The notes beneath the pieces were generated by a model, which was not told the origin of the DNA, did not search any database, and saw nothing but the letters and a program-made list of their open reading frames with translations. From Deinococcus sedimenti (GTDB taxonomy: Bacteria > Deinococcota > Deinococci > Deinococcales > Deinococcaceae): a stretch of 64,000 bases of DNA. The translations under genes were made by a program, and so were the position numbers. The stretch is taken from contig NZ_BMQN01000001.1 of the NCBI RefSeq assembly GCF_014648135.1, forward strand, positions 1,282,369 to 1,346,368, written 5' to 3'. This document shows, piece after piece, positions 8,665-18,726 of the stretch; the first letter of the stretch is position 1, and the number at the start of each line of letters is the position of its first letter.

Positions 8665-9798
8665 ATGATCTACCTGGATTACGCGGCGACGCACCCCATG
8701 ACCCCGGAGGCCCTGACGGCGTACGCGCAGGCGGCGGCGCTGCCGGGCAACCCGGCCAGCGTGCACGCGGCGGGGCAGGCGGCCCGCGAGCGGCTGGAGG
8801 AGGGCCGCGCGCGGGTCGCGGCGGCGTTCGGGGTGGACCCGCGCACGCTGATCGCGAACGGCGGCGGCACTGAGGGCGACAATCACGTGCTGCTGGGCAC
8901 CGCGCGCGCGTGGCAGGACGCGCACGGGCGGCCCGGGCACCTGATCACCACGCCCACCGAGCACTCGGCGGTGCTGGCCCCCGCGCGGGCGCTGGCGGCG
9001 CAGGGCTGGACGGTCACGTTCCTCACCCCGGACCGGTTCGGGCGGTACGACCCGGCGGAACTCGCGGACGCGCTGCGGGATGACACGGCACTGGTGTCCC
9101 TCCACCACGCGAACAACGAGCTGGGGGCCGTGCAGGACACGCCGGCGCTGGCGGCCCTGGCGGCGGCGCGGGGCGTGCCGTACCACACGGACGCCGTCCA
9201 GGCGCCCGGCGTGCTGCCGGTGGACCTGATCGACTGGGGCGTGACCTTCGCGACGTTCAGCGCGCACAAGTGGGGCGGCCCGCGCGGCGTGGGTTTCCTG
9301 TACATCCGCCGCGGCGCCGAGCTGCCCCCCTTGACGCTGGGCGGCGGGCAGGAGGGCGGCGTGCGACCCGGCACGCAGGACACCGCCGGGGTGTACGCCT
9401 CGGGTGTGGCCCTGACCCACGCGGCCGCGACGCAGGGCGCGACCCTGGCGCACCTGGGCGCCCTGCGCGAGCAGTTCATGCGGGAGGTCGCGGGCATCCC
9501 GGACCTGAGCGTGAATCACGCGCCGGACAGCAGCCCGAAGGTCGTGAACGTCACGGTGGGCGGCGCGGACGGCGAGGCGCTGCTGATGAATCTCGACATG
9601 CTGGGTGTCGCCGCAAGTGCCGGGAGTGCGTGCAGCGCGGGCACCATGCAGCCCAGCCACGTCCTGACCGCCGTGGGACTGGATGAGGCGCAGGCCCGTG
9701 CGTCCCTGCGCTTCAGTTTCGGCGCGGCCACCACGCCCGCCGAGGTCAGCGCGGCGGCCCAGGCCCTCGCGCAGGCCGCCACCTGGAGCCGCGCCTAG
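8665..9798 (+). CDS. Cysteine desulfurase (NifS/IscS-like, class V aminotransferase fold)
   Basis: 377 residues. PLP lysine K202 sits in FSAHKWGGPRG and the catalytic cysteine C323 in SAGSACSAG, with the His of H-A-N-N-E-L-G conserved. The enzyme removes sulfur from cysteine to alanine, loading it on the active-site Cys for Fe-S cluster or tRNA thiolation. It starts seven bases after the PASTA gene, probably on the same mRNA, behind a weak GAGGGAAAG site. No IscU, IscR or MnmA neighbour is present, so the acceptor is not clear. Confidence 0.9.
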   Translation: MIYLDYAATHPMTPEALTAYAQAAALPGNPASVHAAGQAARERLEEGRARVAAAFGVDPRTLIANGGGTEGDNHVLLGTARAWQDAHGRPGHLITTPTEHSAVLAPARALAAQGWTVTFLTPDRFGRYDPAELADALRDDTALVSLHHANNELGAVQDTPALAALAAARGVPYHTDAVQAPGVLPVDLIDWGVTFATFSAHKWGGPRGVGFLYIRRGAELPPLTLGGGQEGGVRPGTQDTAGVYASGVALTHAAATQGATLAHLGALREQFMREVAGIPDLSVNHAPDSSPKVVNVTVGGADGEALLMNLDMLGVAASAGSACSAGTMQPSHVLTAVGLDEAQARASLRFSFGAATTPAEVSAAAQALAQAATWSRA

Positions 9799-9814
9799 AC
9801 GGCCCACACCACGA

Positions 9815-9848
9815 AGAGAGGCCGTGTGTACAACTCCACGGCCTCTCT
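9815..9848. terminator. Hairpin between convergent genes
   Basis: AGAGAGGCCGTG and CACGGCCTCTCT form a perfect 12-base stem with a 10-base loop, 17 bases after the desulfurase stop. The T tract is poor (gccttg). Probably a bidirectional terminator between the desulfurase and the convergent channel gene. The next 50 bases are CA-rich and hold nothing else. Confidence 0.65.
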
Positions 9849-9904
9849 GCCTTGATGGTGTGGCTCTTCTCTATCAACCATCACCCATCAACCCTCTCCC
9901 CCCG

Positions 9905-11089
9905 TCAGCTGGTTTCGTTGGCGCCCGGGTCGCGCGTCAGGGTGGGTTTCACGGGGGCGTGCTCGCGGTCCTGGGTGTCGCGGGTGTCGCGGCCGAGGTC
10001 CTCGCGAGTGAGTTTGATCTCGATGGGGGCGCCGCCGAAGTTCAGGCTGCGCTGCGGGAAGGGAATCTCGATCCCGGCCTCGTCCATGGCGATCTTGATG
10101 CGGCGGTTGAATTCCCGGCCGATGGCGTACTGGCTTTTGGGTTGTACCTTGAACAGGGCGCGCAGGGTGACGCCGTCCGGGGCGAGTTGCGTGACGCCCT
10201 GCTGTTCGGGCACTTCCAGGAAGAAGTGCTTCCACTCGTCGGCCTCGTAGATCTCGGTGCTGACCTGTTCGAGGACGCGCAGGGCGTCGTCGATGTTCGC
10301 GGTGTAGGTGACGTCCACCTGCGCGACGACCCTGGACCAGTCTTTGCTGCTGACGCTGACCGTCTGAATCTGTCCGTTCGGGACGATGTGCACGGTGCCG
10401 TCCAGGGCGCGCAGGGCGGTGACGCGCAGGTTCACGCGTTCCACGCCGCCGGACAGCTGCCCGGAGTTCACGGTGATGACGTCGCCGACGCCGTACTGGT
10501 CCTCGAGGAGGATGAAGAAGCCGTTGAAGACGTCCTTGATGAGGCTCTGCGCGCCGAAGCCCACGGCGAGACCCAGGACGGACACCCCGGCCAGGAGGCT
10601 GGTGGCGTTCACGCCGAGCGCCTGGAGGCCCGCGATGACGCTCAGGATGACGACCACGACCCGCAGGGTGCTTTCCACGACGCCCTTGAGGGTCTGCACG
10701 CGGACGCTGCGGCGGTTGAATTCCTCGTCCGCGACGATGCGGTGCGCGAGTGCCCCGATGAGGTTCCAGGCGATCATGGCCATGGCGATCACCACGACCA
10801 GTTGCCCGGCGCTGTGGCGGAAGCCGTCCATGATGTCGCGGCCCAGGCTGAACAGCACGGGGACGCTGGGCAGGTACGCGACGGCGGTGGCGACGGCCAG
10901 CCAGCCGACGATCACGACCAGCGCCCACAGCCCGTTCAGGGCGGGGCGCAGGCGGGCGGGGACGTGCGGTTCGAGCGCGCGGATCAGCAGGCGCCCGAAG
11001 CGGTAGATGGCGTACGCGGCGACGGCGGTGAGGGTCAGTCCGACCCACACCTGGGGTTTGACGATCTGCACGGTGAGTTCCTGCAACAT
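9905..11089 (-). CDS. Small-conductance mechanosensitive ion channel (MscS family)
   Basis: 394 residues. Four to five hydrophobic helices precede the MscS core: pore helix TSLLAGVSVLGLAVGFGAQSL with the Gly/Ala packing pattern, then the beta domain (GDVITVNSGQLSGGVERVNLR and the PNGQI turn), then the alpha-beta cytoplasmic cage domain. It opens under membrane tension to release solutes on hypo-osmotic shock. The ATG at 11089 is chosen because AGGTGGGGG precedes it; an in-frame ATG 16 codons upstream lacks such a site. The C-terminal 30 residues are charged and variable. Confidence 0.9.
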   Translation of the reverse strand: MLQELTVQIVKPQVWVGLTLTAVAAYAIYRFGRLLIRALEPHVPARLRPALNGLWALVVIVGWLAVATAVAYLPSVPVLFSLGRDIMDGFRHSAGQLVVVIAMAMIAWNLIGALAHRIVADEEFNRRSVRVQTLKGVVESTLRVVVVILSVIAGLQALGVNATSLLAGVSVLGLAVGFGAQSLIKDVFNGFFILLEDQYGVGDVITVNSGQLSGGVERVNLRVTALRALDGTVHIVPNGQIQTVSVSSKDWSRVVAQVDVTYTANIDDALRVLEQVSTEIYEADEWKHFFLEVPEQQGVTQLAPDGVTLRALFKVQPKSQYAIGREFNRRIKIAMDEAGIEIPFPQRSLNFGGAPIEIKLTREDLGRDTRDTQDREHAPVKPTLTRDPGANETS

Positions 11090-11128
11090 GACCCCCACCT
11101 TCTCATGAGGCGGTGAGGATGCATAGAG

Positions 11129-11161
11129 AACGCCCACCCCGTTTGGCTTGGGGCGGGCGTT
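11129..11161 (-). terminator. Hairpin after plsX
   Basis: AACGCCC-A-CCCC and GGGG-C-GGGCGTT form a long stem (one mismatch) around GTTTGGCTT, 13 bases past the plsX stop. On the minus strand it is followed by a T-containing tail (TTCTCT). It also separates plsX from the channel gene. Confidence 0.7.
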
Positions 11162-11173
11162 CAGCAGCTGACG

Positions 11174-12183
11174 TTACGCGCCGGAGCTGTCGGTGAAGGC
11201 GGCCTCCAGCCGGGGGACGAGGTTCGCCTCGTGCGCGCGGGCGGCGCGCAGCAGGGCGTTCTTCACGGCGCGGGCGTCGGCGCTGCCGTGCCCGATGAAT
11301 GCAAGGCCGCGCACGCCGATCAGGAGGCTCGCGCCGTACGTGCTGGGGTCCATCCGCTCGGCGAGGCCGCGCAGCGCGCCGCGCACCATCAGGCCACCCA
11401 GCTTGCTCTTCAGGCTGCTCTGCAGCGCCTCCTTGACCCACCCGAACAGCACCTTCGCCTCACCCTCGGCGAGTTTCAGGACGACGTTCCCGGTGAAGCC
11501 GTCGGTGACGACGATGTCGGTGGTGTTCCTGAAGATGTCGCGGCCCTCCACGTTCCCGTGGAAGTTGATGCCCCGGCCGTGCAGGGCCTTCAGCAGGCCA
11601 TGCGCCTCAAGGACCAGGGCGCTGCCCTTGTGGGGTTCCTCACCGATGGACAGCAGGCCCACGGTGGGGTTCTCGCGGTCCTCGACGACCTTCAGGTACA
11701 CGCTCGCCAGCCGCGCCCACTGCGCGTAGTACGTGGCCTTCACGTCGGCGTTCGCCCCGGCGTCCAGCAGGGTCGTAAAGCCTCCCTTCGCGGGCAGGTG
11801 CGTGAGGATCGCGGGCCGCTCGACGCCCCTGATGCGGCCCAGCGTGAGCAGCGCGGACGCCATGGTCGCGCCGCTGTGGCCCATGCTCACGACCGCCGAC
11901 GCGCGGCCCTCTTTGACGAGGCGCGAGGCGACGTTGATGCTGGCCTGCGTGCGGCTGCGGACGTCGCTGGCGTGCTCGTCCATGCCGATCACGTCGGTCG
12001 CCTCGACGACCTCGATGGGCAGACTGGCGCTGCCCGCGTGCCGCCCCAGTTCCGCGTGGAGTTTCACGCGGTCCCCCACGAGGATCACGGCGACGCCCGC
12101 GCGGGCGGCCTGCACCGCCCCCTCGACGTTCGGCACGGCGCCGTGATCGCCGCCCATGGCGTCCAGCGCGACCGGCAGGCTCA

Positions 12184-12184
<1 letters not shown>
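11174..12184 (-). CDS. plsX: Phosphate acyltransferase PlsX
   Basis: 336 residues, usual family length. It begins with the family hallmark VALDAMGGDHG and contains the conserved VVSMGHSGATMASAL and NVEGRDIF regions. PlsX converts acyl-ACP to acyl-phosphate, the donor for PlsY in glycerophospholipid synthesis, and is a peripheral membrane enzyme. Its ATG shares one base with the stop of the upstream NYN gene (TGATG), so both are co-translated. No fab genes follow, unlike in Firmicutes. Confidence 0.95.
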
Positions 12185-12762
<578 letters not shown>

Positions 12763-12871
12763 CTGTCATGTCTCCTGGGTCCCGGTGGCCTGCCATGGGG
12801 CGGGCACCGGCGGACGCCCGGCGTCCCCTGGGGGGCCTGAGCGTTCGTGAATCAGGATACCGGACAGGACG

Positions 12872-13234
12872 TCACTCGAGCCATGCGGCCCCGCCAGGGG
12901 CGAGCAGCGCGGGCCTCCCCGGCTGTGGCCGCGCCGGGGCGAGCAGCGCCGCCCACACGTCCGATCTCAGCTGCGCGAGATCCACACCCGCGTACTCGGC
13001 GGGCAGCGCATCCAGGTACCGCAGGGCCTTGTCGTAATTCCGGTGCGTCAGGCTGCCGTGCGCCCAGCGTTTGTGCAGCGCCGCCGCGAGCAGGATCAGC
13101 GCCTGCAGGAACACCCGGTCGTCCCCGCGCGCGGTCATCCACGGCCCCTCCCACGCCTCGTGCGCCTCCCACCACTCGCCGCATGCGAACAGCGCCGCGC
13201 CGCGCCGGAAGTCCACCGACTCACTGACCGTCAT
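12872..13234 (-). CDS. DUF309 family protein
   Basis: 120 residues. The conserved DUF309 pattern is seen in FRRGAALFACGEWWEAHEAWEGPW, AAALHKRWAH and the Y-x-K-A-L-R-Y-L helix. The fold is a small helical bundle and the function is unknown. The ATG at 13234 is preferred over an upstream one because TACCCT lies exactly seven bases before it on the minus strand, a leaderless promoter. It is divergent from trxA. Confidence 0.8.
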   Translation of the reverse strand: MTVSESVDFRRGAALFACGEWWEAHEAWEGPWMTARGDDRVFLQALILLAAALHKRWAHGSLTHRNYDKALRYLDALPAEYAGVDLAQLRSDVWAALLAPARPQPGRPALLAPGGAAWLE

Positions 13235-13284
13235 GCCCGGCAGGGTACCCCGTCCCGGCCCGCAGAACGCCAACTGCGATTCAC

Positions 13285-13310
13285 CTCACCACGGTTAAAC
13301 AACCGGTGAG
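13285..13310. promoter_or_regulatory. Imperfect inverted repeat between DUF309 gene and trxA
   Basis: CTCACC-ac-GGTT and AACC-GGTGAG pair around AAAC. The site lies 44 bases upstream of the trxA -10 and between divergent genes, so it could be an operator. It has no T tract, which argues against a terminator. Confidence 0.35.
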
Positions 13311-13366
13311 GGAACACCCACGCGCGGCATATCCCGCCCCTGCCCCCCAGGGGTATAGTCGATGGC

Positions 13367-13702
13367 ATGAAGCCTGTGGAACTCACGGACAGCAACTTTA
13401 ACGCCGAGATCAGCGAGGGCCTGACCCTGGTGGACTTCTGGGCCCCCTGGTGCGGACCCTGCCGCATCATCGCTCCCGTCATCGAGGAACTCGCCGGTCA
13501 GTACGAGGGCAAGGTCAAGATCGCGAAACTGAACGTCGACGAGAACCCCGTCACGCAGGGCCAGTACCGCGTCATGAGCATCCCCACCCTGATCCTCTTC
13601 AAGGACGGCCAGCCCGTCGAGGGCGTCGTCGGCGCCCAGCCCAAACGCGCCTTCGAAGCGCTGCTCGACAAGTACAGCAACGCCGAAGTCGCCAGCGCCT
13701 GA
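13367..13702 (+). CDS. trxA: Thioredoxin
   Basis: 111 residues with the redox site W-C29-G-P-C32, the cis-proline region MSIPTLILFKDG and the buried Asp of LVDFWAPW. It reduces protein disulfides using electrons from thioredoxin reductase, which is not in the window. TATAGT (13354-13359) lies seven bases upstream of the ATG, so translation is probably leaderless. Confidence 0.96.
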   Translation: MKPVELTDSNFNAEISEGLTLVDFWAPWCGPCRIIAPVIEELAGQYEGKVKIAKLNVDENPVTQGQYRVMSIPTLILFKDGQPVEGVVGAQPKRAFEALLDKYSNAEVASA

Positions 13703-13714
13703 ACGCCAAAAGTG

Positions 13715-13750
13715 ACGCGCCCCGGTCAGTGACCTGGGGCGCGTTTCTCT
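13715..13750 (+). terminator. Intrinsic terminator after trxA
   Basis: ACGCGCCCC and GGGGCGCGT pair around a 12-base loop, followed by TTTCTCT. It lies 13 bases past the trxA stop. Confidence 0.85.
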
Positions 13751-13757
13751 GGGTGGT

Positions 13758-13873
13758 TGTGGAAAGTAGGGAGTGGGGAGTGGGCTGAAGGGCATCCGCA
13801 TGCCACCTCGCGTGTTCGCTTTATCGCGGGTCCGCCGCGTGCCCGACCAAAGCGACCAACCCACTTCCCTCCC
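13758..13873. repeat. MITE-like intergenic repeat, copy 1
   Basis: A core at about 13779-13864 (landmarks TGAAGGGCATC, TTCGCTTTATCGCGG, GCGTGCCCG, GCGACCAACCCAC) is flanked by AGTAGGGAGTGGGGAGTGGG on the left and CCACTTCCCTCCC on the right, which form imperfect terminal inverted repeats. The same core occurs reversed at 14579-14664. It fills the space between trxA and the hydrolase gene. Confidence 0.7.
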
Positions 13874-13877
13874 CCGT

Positions 13878-14444
13878 TCACATCCGCACGATGTCCGGCG
13901 GTGTCCAGGCGTGCAGGGCCTCACTGAGGAGCACCTCGCCGTCGGGCCAGTCGCCGTGACCGCTGGCGATGTTGATGTGCCCGGCCTCGCCGGCCGAGAT
14001 GAATTCGGCGTCCCACGCTTCCGCGAACGCCTGCGCGCGCTCGAAGCTGGCGAAGGGGTCGTTCTCACTGGCGACGACCAGCGCCGGGAACGGCAGGGGC
14101 TGCATGGGGACGGGGGCCATGTCCGCCACGGTCGGGTACTCCTCGAACGCCCGGTCCGCGTCGGTGGGGCCGACGAGCATCGCGCCCTTCACGCGCGGGT
14201 GCCCGCCGGTCAGGCGCGCCCAGTGGACGATGTTCAGCACGCCACAGGAATGACCGATCAGCACCAGATCACCGGGCGTCGCGTCGATGACCTCCTGAAG
14301 GCGCGCCGACCACGTCTCGGGCGTGGGCCGCTCCGGGTCGTCCTGCCGCACGCGCGCCGCGCCGAACTTCGCGGTCCAGAGGCTCTGCCAGTGCTCCGGC
14401 CCGCTCTCCCCCAGGCCCGGCACGATCACGATGGTCGGCGTCAT
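13878..14444 (-). CDS. RBBP9/YdeN-type serine hydrolase
   Basis: 188 residues of alpha/beta hydrolase. It starts with the family pattern IVPGLGESGPEHWQSLW. The nucleophile Ser is in LIGHSCG, the acid in VASENDPFAS and the His in GHINIASGHG. These small cytoplasmic hydrolases have no settled substrate. TAGCCT lies six bases before the ATG on the minus strand (leaderless). The gene is bracketed by MITE-like repeats. Confidence 0.88.
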   Translation of the reverse strand: MTPTIVIVPGLGESGPEHWQSLWTAKFGAARVRQDDPERPTPETWSARLQEVIDATPGDLVLIGHSCGVLNIVHWARLTGGHPRVKGAMLVGPTDADRAFEEYPTVADMAPVPMQPLPFPALVVASENDPFASFERAQAFAEAWDAEFISAGEAGHINIASGHGDWPDGEVLLSEALHAWTPPDIVRM

Positions 14445-14465
14445 GTGTTCAGGCTAGCGCCTGAA

Positions 14466-14530
14466 GGAAGTGGGGAGTGGGGTGTGGGCAGTGGGTCGGT
14501 CGTCAGGGGCGGGCACGCGACGGACCTGCC
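14466..14530. repeat. MITE-like intergenic repeat, truncated copy
   Basis: Starts with GAAGTGGGGAGTGGGGTG and carries only the outer part of the core (GTGGGTCGGTCG, GCGGGCACGCGACGG) before the similarity stops near GGACCTGCC. It is in the same orientation as the full copy 50 bases to the right. Confidence 0.6.
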
Positions 14531-14553
14531 TTGGGGTCAGGCTGACGCCTGAC

Positions 14554-14690
14554 GGGAGTGGGCAGTGGGTTGTGGGGAGTGGGTCGGTCGCTCTGGGCGG
14601 GCACGCAGCGGAACCGCGATAAAGCGAGCACGCCGATGTCCCCGGTGATGCCCTTCACCCCACTCCCCACTCCCTACTACCCACAACCCT
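14554..14690. repeat. MITE-like intergenic repeat, copy 2 (inverted relative to copy 1)
   Basis: Core at 14579-14664 is the reverse complement of the core at 13779-13864 at clearly high identity, including the shared CGCGATAAAGCGA block. The ends (GGGAGTGGGCAGTGGG on the left, CCACTCCCCACTCCC on the right) are inverted repeats. No open frame is present in it. Confidence 0.7.
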
Positions 14691-14692
14691 CT

Positions 14693-15049
14693 TCACCCTT
14701 CGAGGAGTTCCACCTGTCGTCCGTCGGGGTCCTGCACGAAGGCCATGTCGCGTCCGCCGGGGCTGGGTTGGAGGTCGCGGGTGACGGTCACGCCGCTCTC
14801 TTTCAGGGCTGGGAGGAGGTCGCGGAGGCCGGTGACGTGCAGGGCGATGTGTTCGGCCCAGTGGGCGTGCGGGGCGGGGGTTTCGCCGGTGATCTGGAAG
14901 AACTGGAGGAGGCCGTCCCCGAGGCGCAGCACGGCGCGGCGGTGCCCTTCGGTGGTGGTGAGGTTCTTCTCGGTGGTGGCGCCGAGGTGTTCGTAGAAGG
15001 CGACGGTCGCGGCGATGTCGCGGGTCAGGAAGGAGACGTGCTTGAGCAT
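14693..15049 (-). CDS. VOC (glyoxalase/bleomycin-resistance fold) protein
   Basis: 118 residues, one VOC module pair. Motifs are HVSFLTRDIAATVAFYEHLGA at the start, HIALHVTGLRDLL at mid-protein and MAFVQDPDGRQVELLEG at the end, with H4, H68-like and the terminal E as probable metal ligands. The length and pattern are close to lactoylglutathione lyase, but the family is diverse. TATACC lies eight bases before the ATG on the minus strand and shares its bases with the promoter of the divergent gene. Confidence 0.82.
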   Translation of the reverse strand: MLKHVSFLTRDIAATVAFYEHLGATTEKNLTTTEGHRRAVLRLGDGLLQFFQITGETPAPHAHWAEHIALHVTGLRDLLPALKESGVTVTRDLQPSPGGRDMAFVQDPDGRQVELLEG

Positions 15050-15057
15050 GCGTGCAG

Positions 15058-15065
15058 GGTATACG
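15058..15065. promoter_or_regulatory. Shared palindromic -10 of two divergent leaderless genes
   Basis: GGTATACG contains the palindrome GTATAC. Read on plus, TATACG (15060-15065) is 9 bases before GTG 15075; read on minus, TATACC (15063-15058) is 8 bases before ATG 15049. The same bases would serve both genes, so the two promoters would compete. Confidence 0.5.
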
Positions 15066-15074
15066 CTGCCGGGC

Positions 15075-15650
15075 GTGACGGGAGCACCGTGGAACTTGTC
15101 GGGTCGGGGCGTGGTCGCCGTGTACGGGTGCCGGGAGGCGGGGGCGTTGATGCTGGTGCGTTACGCGCAGTCCGGCGTGGGGCCGTACGACGAGTTGCTG
15201 TGGGTGTCCCTGTCGGGCGCGCCGCAGGTGACGCGGATCGTGGTGAGCACACAGGCGAGTGTGGTGTGGGGCCGCCGGAACTGGGCGATTCCCAAGTCAC
15301 GGGCGGATTTCGCATGGGAGGGCGCGCCGGGGCGTGAGCAGGTGCGGGTCACGCAGGACGGGCGGCTGCTGGCGCACCTGAGCGTGCGGTCGTGGGGGCC
15401 GTCGCTGCCCGTGACGACGGCGGTGGTGCCTGCCGCGTGGCGGACGCTGACGCAACCGCCCCTGCCGGAGGCCGGGGACCGGGCAACGCTGCTGACGACG
15501 GTCTCGGCGGCCGGTCGGGTGCGGCCCGCGCGGCTGAGCGTGATCGCCGGGGACTTCCACCCGGCGCTGCTGGAGCGGCGACCGCTGCTGACGGTGGCGG
15601 TGCCGGACTTCCGGATGGTGTTCCCCGCTGCGCGCGTGCGGCCTGCCTGA
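15075..15650 (+). CDS. Acetoacetate decarboxylase-like protein
   Basis: 191 residues. The N-terminal half matches the ADC superfamily pattern (PWNLSGRGVVAVYG, YDELLWVS, RRNWAIPKSRADFAW with a conserved Ile-Pro-Lys). In true decarboxylases a Lys-Lys pair forms the Schiff base; here the E-L-L-W and N-W-x-I-P-K motifs are kept but the function is probably different. The GTG start at 15075 is supported by TATACG upstream. The first in-frame ATG (15015) lies inside the divergent VOC gene and is rejected. Confidence 0.7.
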   Translation: MTGAPWNLSGRGVVAVYGCREAGALMLVRYAQSGVGPYDELLWVSLSGAPQVTRIVVSTQASVVWGRRNWAIPKSRADFAWEGAPGREQVRVTQDGRLLAHLSVRSWGPSLPVTTAVVPAAWRTLTQPPLPEAGDRATLLTTVSAAGRVRPARLSVIAGDFHPALLERRPLLTVAVPDFRMVFPAARVRPA

Positions 15651-15798
15651 CCGGTCGTTCGGGGTCATGCGCCCCGCGCGGCGGGTGAGATAGTTCAACG
15701 CGAACGCCCCCACCCCACCTGCCCCGCGCACTGGGCCTGCGGGCACCCTCTCCCCCACTCCTCTCTGACTTCGGCGCCCCGCGCGCCCCGGTGATCCC

Positions 15799-16653
<855 letters not shown>

Positions 16654-16667
16654 ACGCGGGTGATCCG

Positions 16668-16698
16668 GGGGGAGGTCGGGTGGCCTCTCCCCTTCTGC
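16668..16698. terminator. Probable terminator between hemQ and the convergent gene
   Basis: GGGGGGAGG and CCTCTCCCC can form an imperfect stem followed by TTCTGCT. It lies between two convergent stops only 50 bases apart. Confidence 0.4.
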
Positions 16699-16703
16699 TG
16701 CCG

Positions 16704-17447
16704 TCAGCTGCTCAGCGCGTCCAGGGCGGCGCGGATCTGCCGGGCGCCCTCGATGAGGCGGGGGCCGGGGCGGCCTAAGCCGCTCTCGGGCACGGCGACG
16801 ACCGGGACGCCCAGGCCGCGCGCCTCGATGACCTCGGGGCGCAGTTTCTTCGCACCGCACCATGAGCAGACGATCAGGTCCGGACGGGCGGCGCGGACCT
16901 CGTCCAGCGTCAGCGGGCTGCTGCGACCTGCCCGCTCGGCCAGGGCGTTCACGGCGCCCAGGCTGGTCAGCAGGTCCGTCACCCAGGAGTCGCGGGTGGC
17001 GGCGATGATGGGTTTCGGCCACCACTCGACCAGCACACGTCTGGGGGTCAGGCTGGGGCGGTGCAGGGCGGCCAGTTCGGCCTCCAGCGCGGCGGCGACC
17101 TCCTCGCCACGTTCGGGCAGGCCCAGCAGCGTGCCCACCTGCCGGATGGTCGCGGCGGTGCCCGGCACGCTGGTCGGGTCGAGGATCACGGTGTTCAGCC
17201 CGGCGTCCTGCACGGCCTGCACGACGCGTTCCATACCGGGCACGCTCAGGCTGGCGAGCACCAGATCCGGGCGGGCGCGGGTCAGGGCGTCCACGTCGAT
17301 GTTCAGGTCCGGTCCCAGCCGCGCGGCGTGGTCGAGGCCGGGTGCGTCGCTGTGGCTGTCCACGGCGACCAGCCGGTCGGTGGCGTGCAGGGCGTGCAGG
17401 ATGTCGGTGTTGCTGCACGTCAGGCTGGCCAGTCGCATGGGGGGCAT
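16704..17447 (-). CDS. BtuF-like cobalamin/metal-chelate binding-protein domain without signal peptide
   Basis: 247 residues of class III periplasmic-binding fold: RLASLTCSNTDILHALHATDRLVAVD, then DLNIDVDALTRARPDLVLASLS and IRQVGTLLGL, closely following BtuF and related cobalamin-binding proteins. The start at 17447 has TACACT seven bases upstream on the minus strand (leaderless), and the protein begins directly at the first strand, so no export signal is present. It is therefore probably cytoplasmic, which is unusual for the fold. No permease or ATPase adjoins it. Confidence 0.75.
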   Translation of the reverse strand: MPPMRLASLTCSNTDILHALHATDRLVAVDSHSDAPGLDHAARLGPDLNIDVDALTRARPDLVLASLSVPGMERVVQAVQDAGLNTVILDPTSVPGTAATIRQVGTLLGLPERGEEVAAALEAELAALHRPSLTPRRVLVEWWPKPIIAATRDSWVTDLLTSLGAVNALAERAGRSSPLTLDEVRAARPDLIVCSWCGAKKLRPEVIEARGLGVPVVAVPESGLGRPGPRLIEGARQIRAALDALSS

Positions 17448-17538
17448 GCCCGGCAGTGTAGGACGAGGGTCAGGTGAGAGGGAAGTGCGCGCTGGCACGG
17501 GCAAACGCCCCCTGACCGTATGGTAGGCTCGGGGGTAT

Positions 17539-18192
17539 ATGAAGAACACGTTCGTCGTTTCCATGGCGCTGCTGCTGGCCCTGACCATCGGTGGGTCGAT
17601 CGTCGGGTTCAAGAACGCCACCACCCCCCACCACAGCGAAGAGAAAGGCCACGAGGAAACCAAGGCTCCTTCCATGGGCAGTGAGGAAGCGCCCAGCCCG
17701 AACAGTGCCTCCACGGGCGCGGAAGCCGCCGCCGGCACCACCGGTGACGTGACCGCCGCCAATGAAGGTGGAGAGCAGGCGGGCGCGAACGGCGCCGTGA
17801 GCGCCAGTGGAGAGGGCACCACCGGCGAGGAGCAGACCAGCACGACTGAGGGGAGTGCCACCGACACCGACACGGCCGGCTCGACCGGGGAGCAGCCGGC
17901 AGAGACGGCGGCCGCCGCCGAGACGCAGGGCGACGCCAGCGCGGGCGAGAAGACCTACGCGGCTGTGGGCTGCGCCGGGTGCCACGGCGCGAACGGCCAG
18001 GGTGTGGTCGGGCCGAGCCTCGTGGCGGCGAACGGCCCCAAGGACTGGACGCTGGCGGAGTTCACCACGGCGCTGCGTGAAGGCAAGACGCCCGAGAAGG
18101 AACTGGCCGCCACGATGCCCCGCTTCACCGACGCGCAGATCACGGACAGCGACATCGCGAACCTCCAGGCGTACATCAAGACCCTGAACTGA
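17539..18192 (+). CDS. Membrane-anchored c-type cytochrome
   Basis: 217 residues. An uncleaved N-terminal helix (about 5-24) anchors the protein; a long Ser/Thr/Glu/Gly-rich disordered linker (about 30-130) extends it outward; the C-terminal class I cytochrome c domain has the heme site C-A-G-C-H and the axial Met in AATMPRF. It is an electron carrier on the outer face of the inner membrane. TAGGCT nine bases before the ATG suggests a leaderless transcript. A strong terminator follows. Confidence 0.92.
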   Translation: MKNTFVVSMALLLALTIGGSIVGFKNATTPHHSEEKGHEETKAPSMGSEEAPSPNSASTGAEAAAGTTGDVTAANEGGEQAGANGAVSASGEGTTGEEQTSTTEGSATDTDTAGSTGEQPAETAAAAETQGDASAGEKTYAAVGCAGCHGANGQGVVGPSLVAANGPKDWTLAEFTTALREGKTPEKELAATMPRFTDAQITDSDIANLQAYIKTLN

Positions 18193-18204
18193 ACACCGCA
18201 GTTT

Positions 18205-18243
18205 GAGGCGGCCCCAGTACTCCTGGGGCCACCTCTCTACTTT
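18205..18243. terminator. Bidirectional terminator
   Basis: GAGGCGGCCCCAG and CTGGGGCCACCTC form a long stem with one mismatch and a five-base loop, followed by TCTACTTT. It lies between convergent cytochrome c and Nudix genes. Confidence 0.8.
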
Positions 18244-18249
18244 CCGTGA

Positions 18250-18722
<473 letters not shown>

Positions 18723-18726
<4 letters not shown>

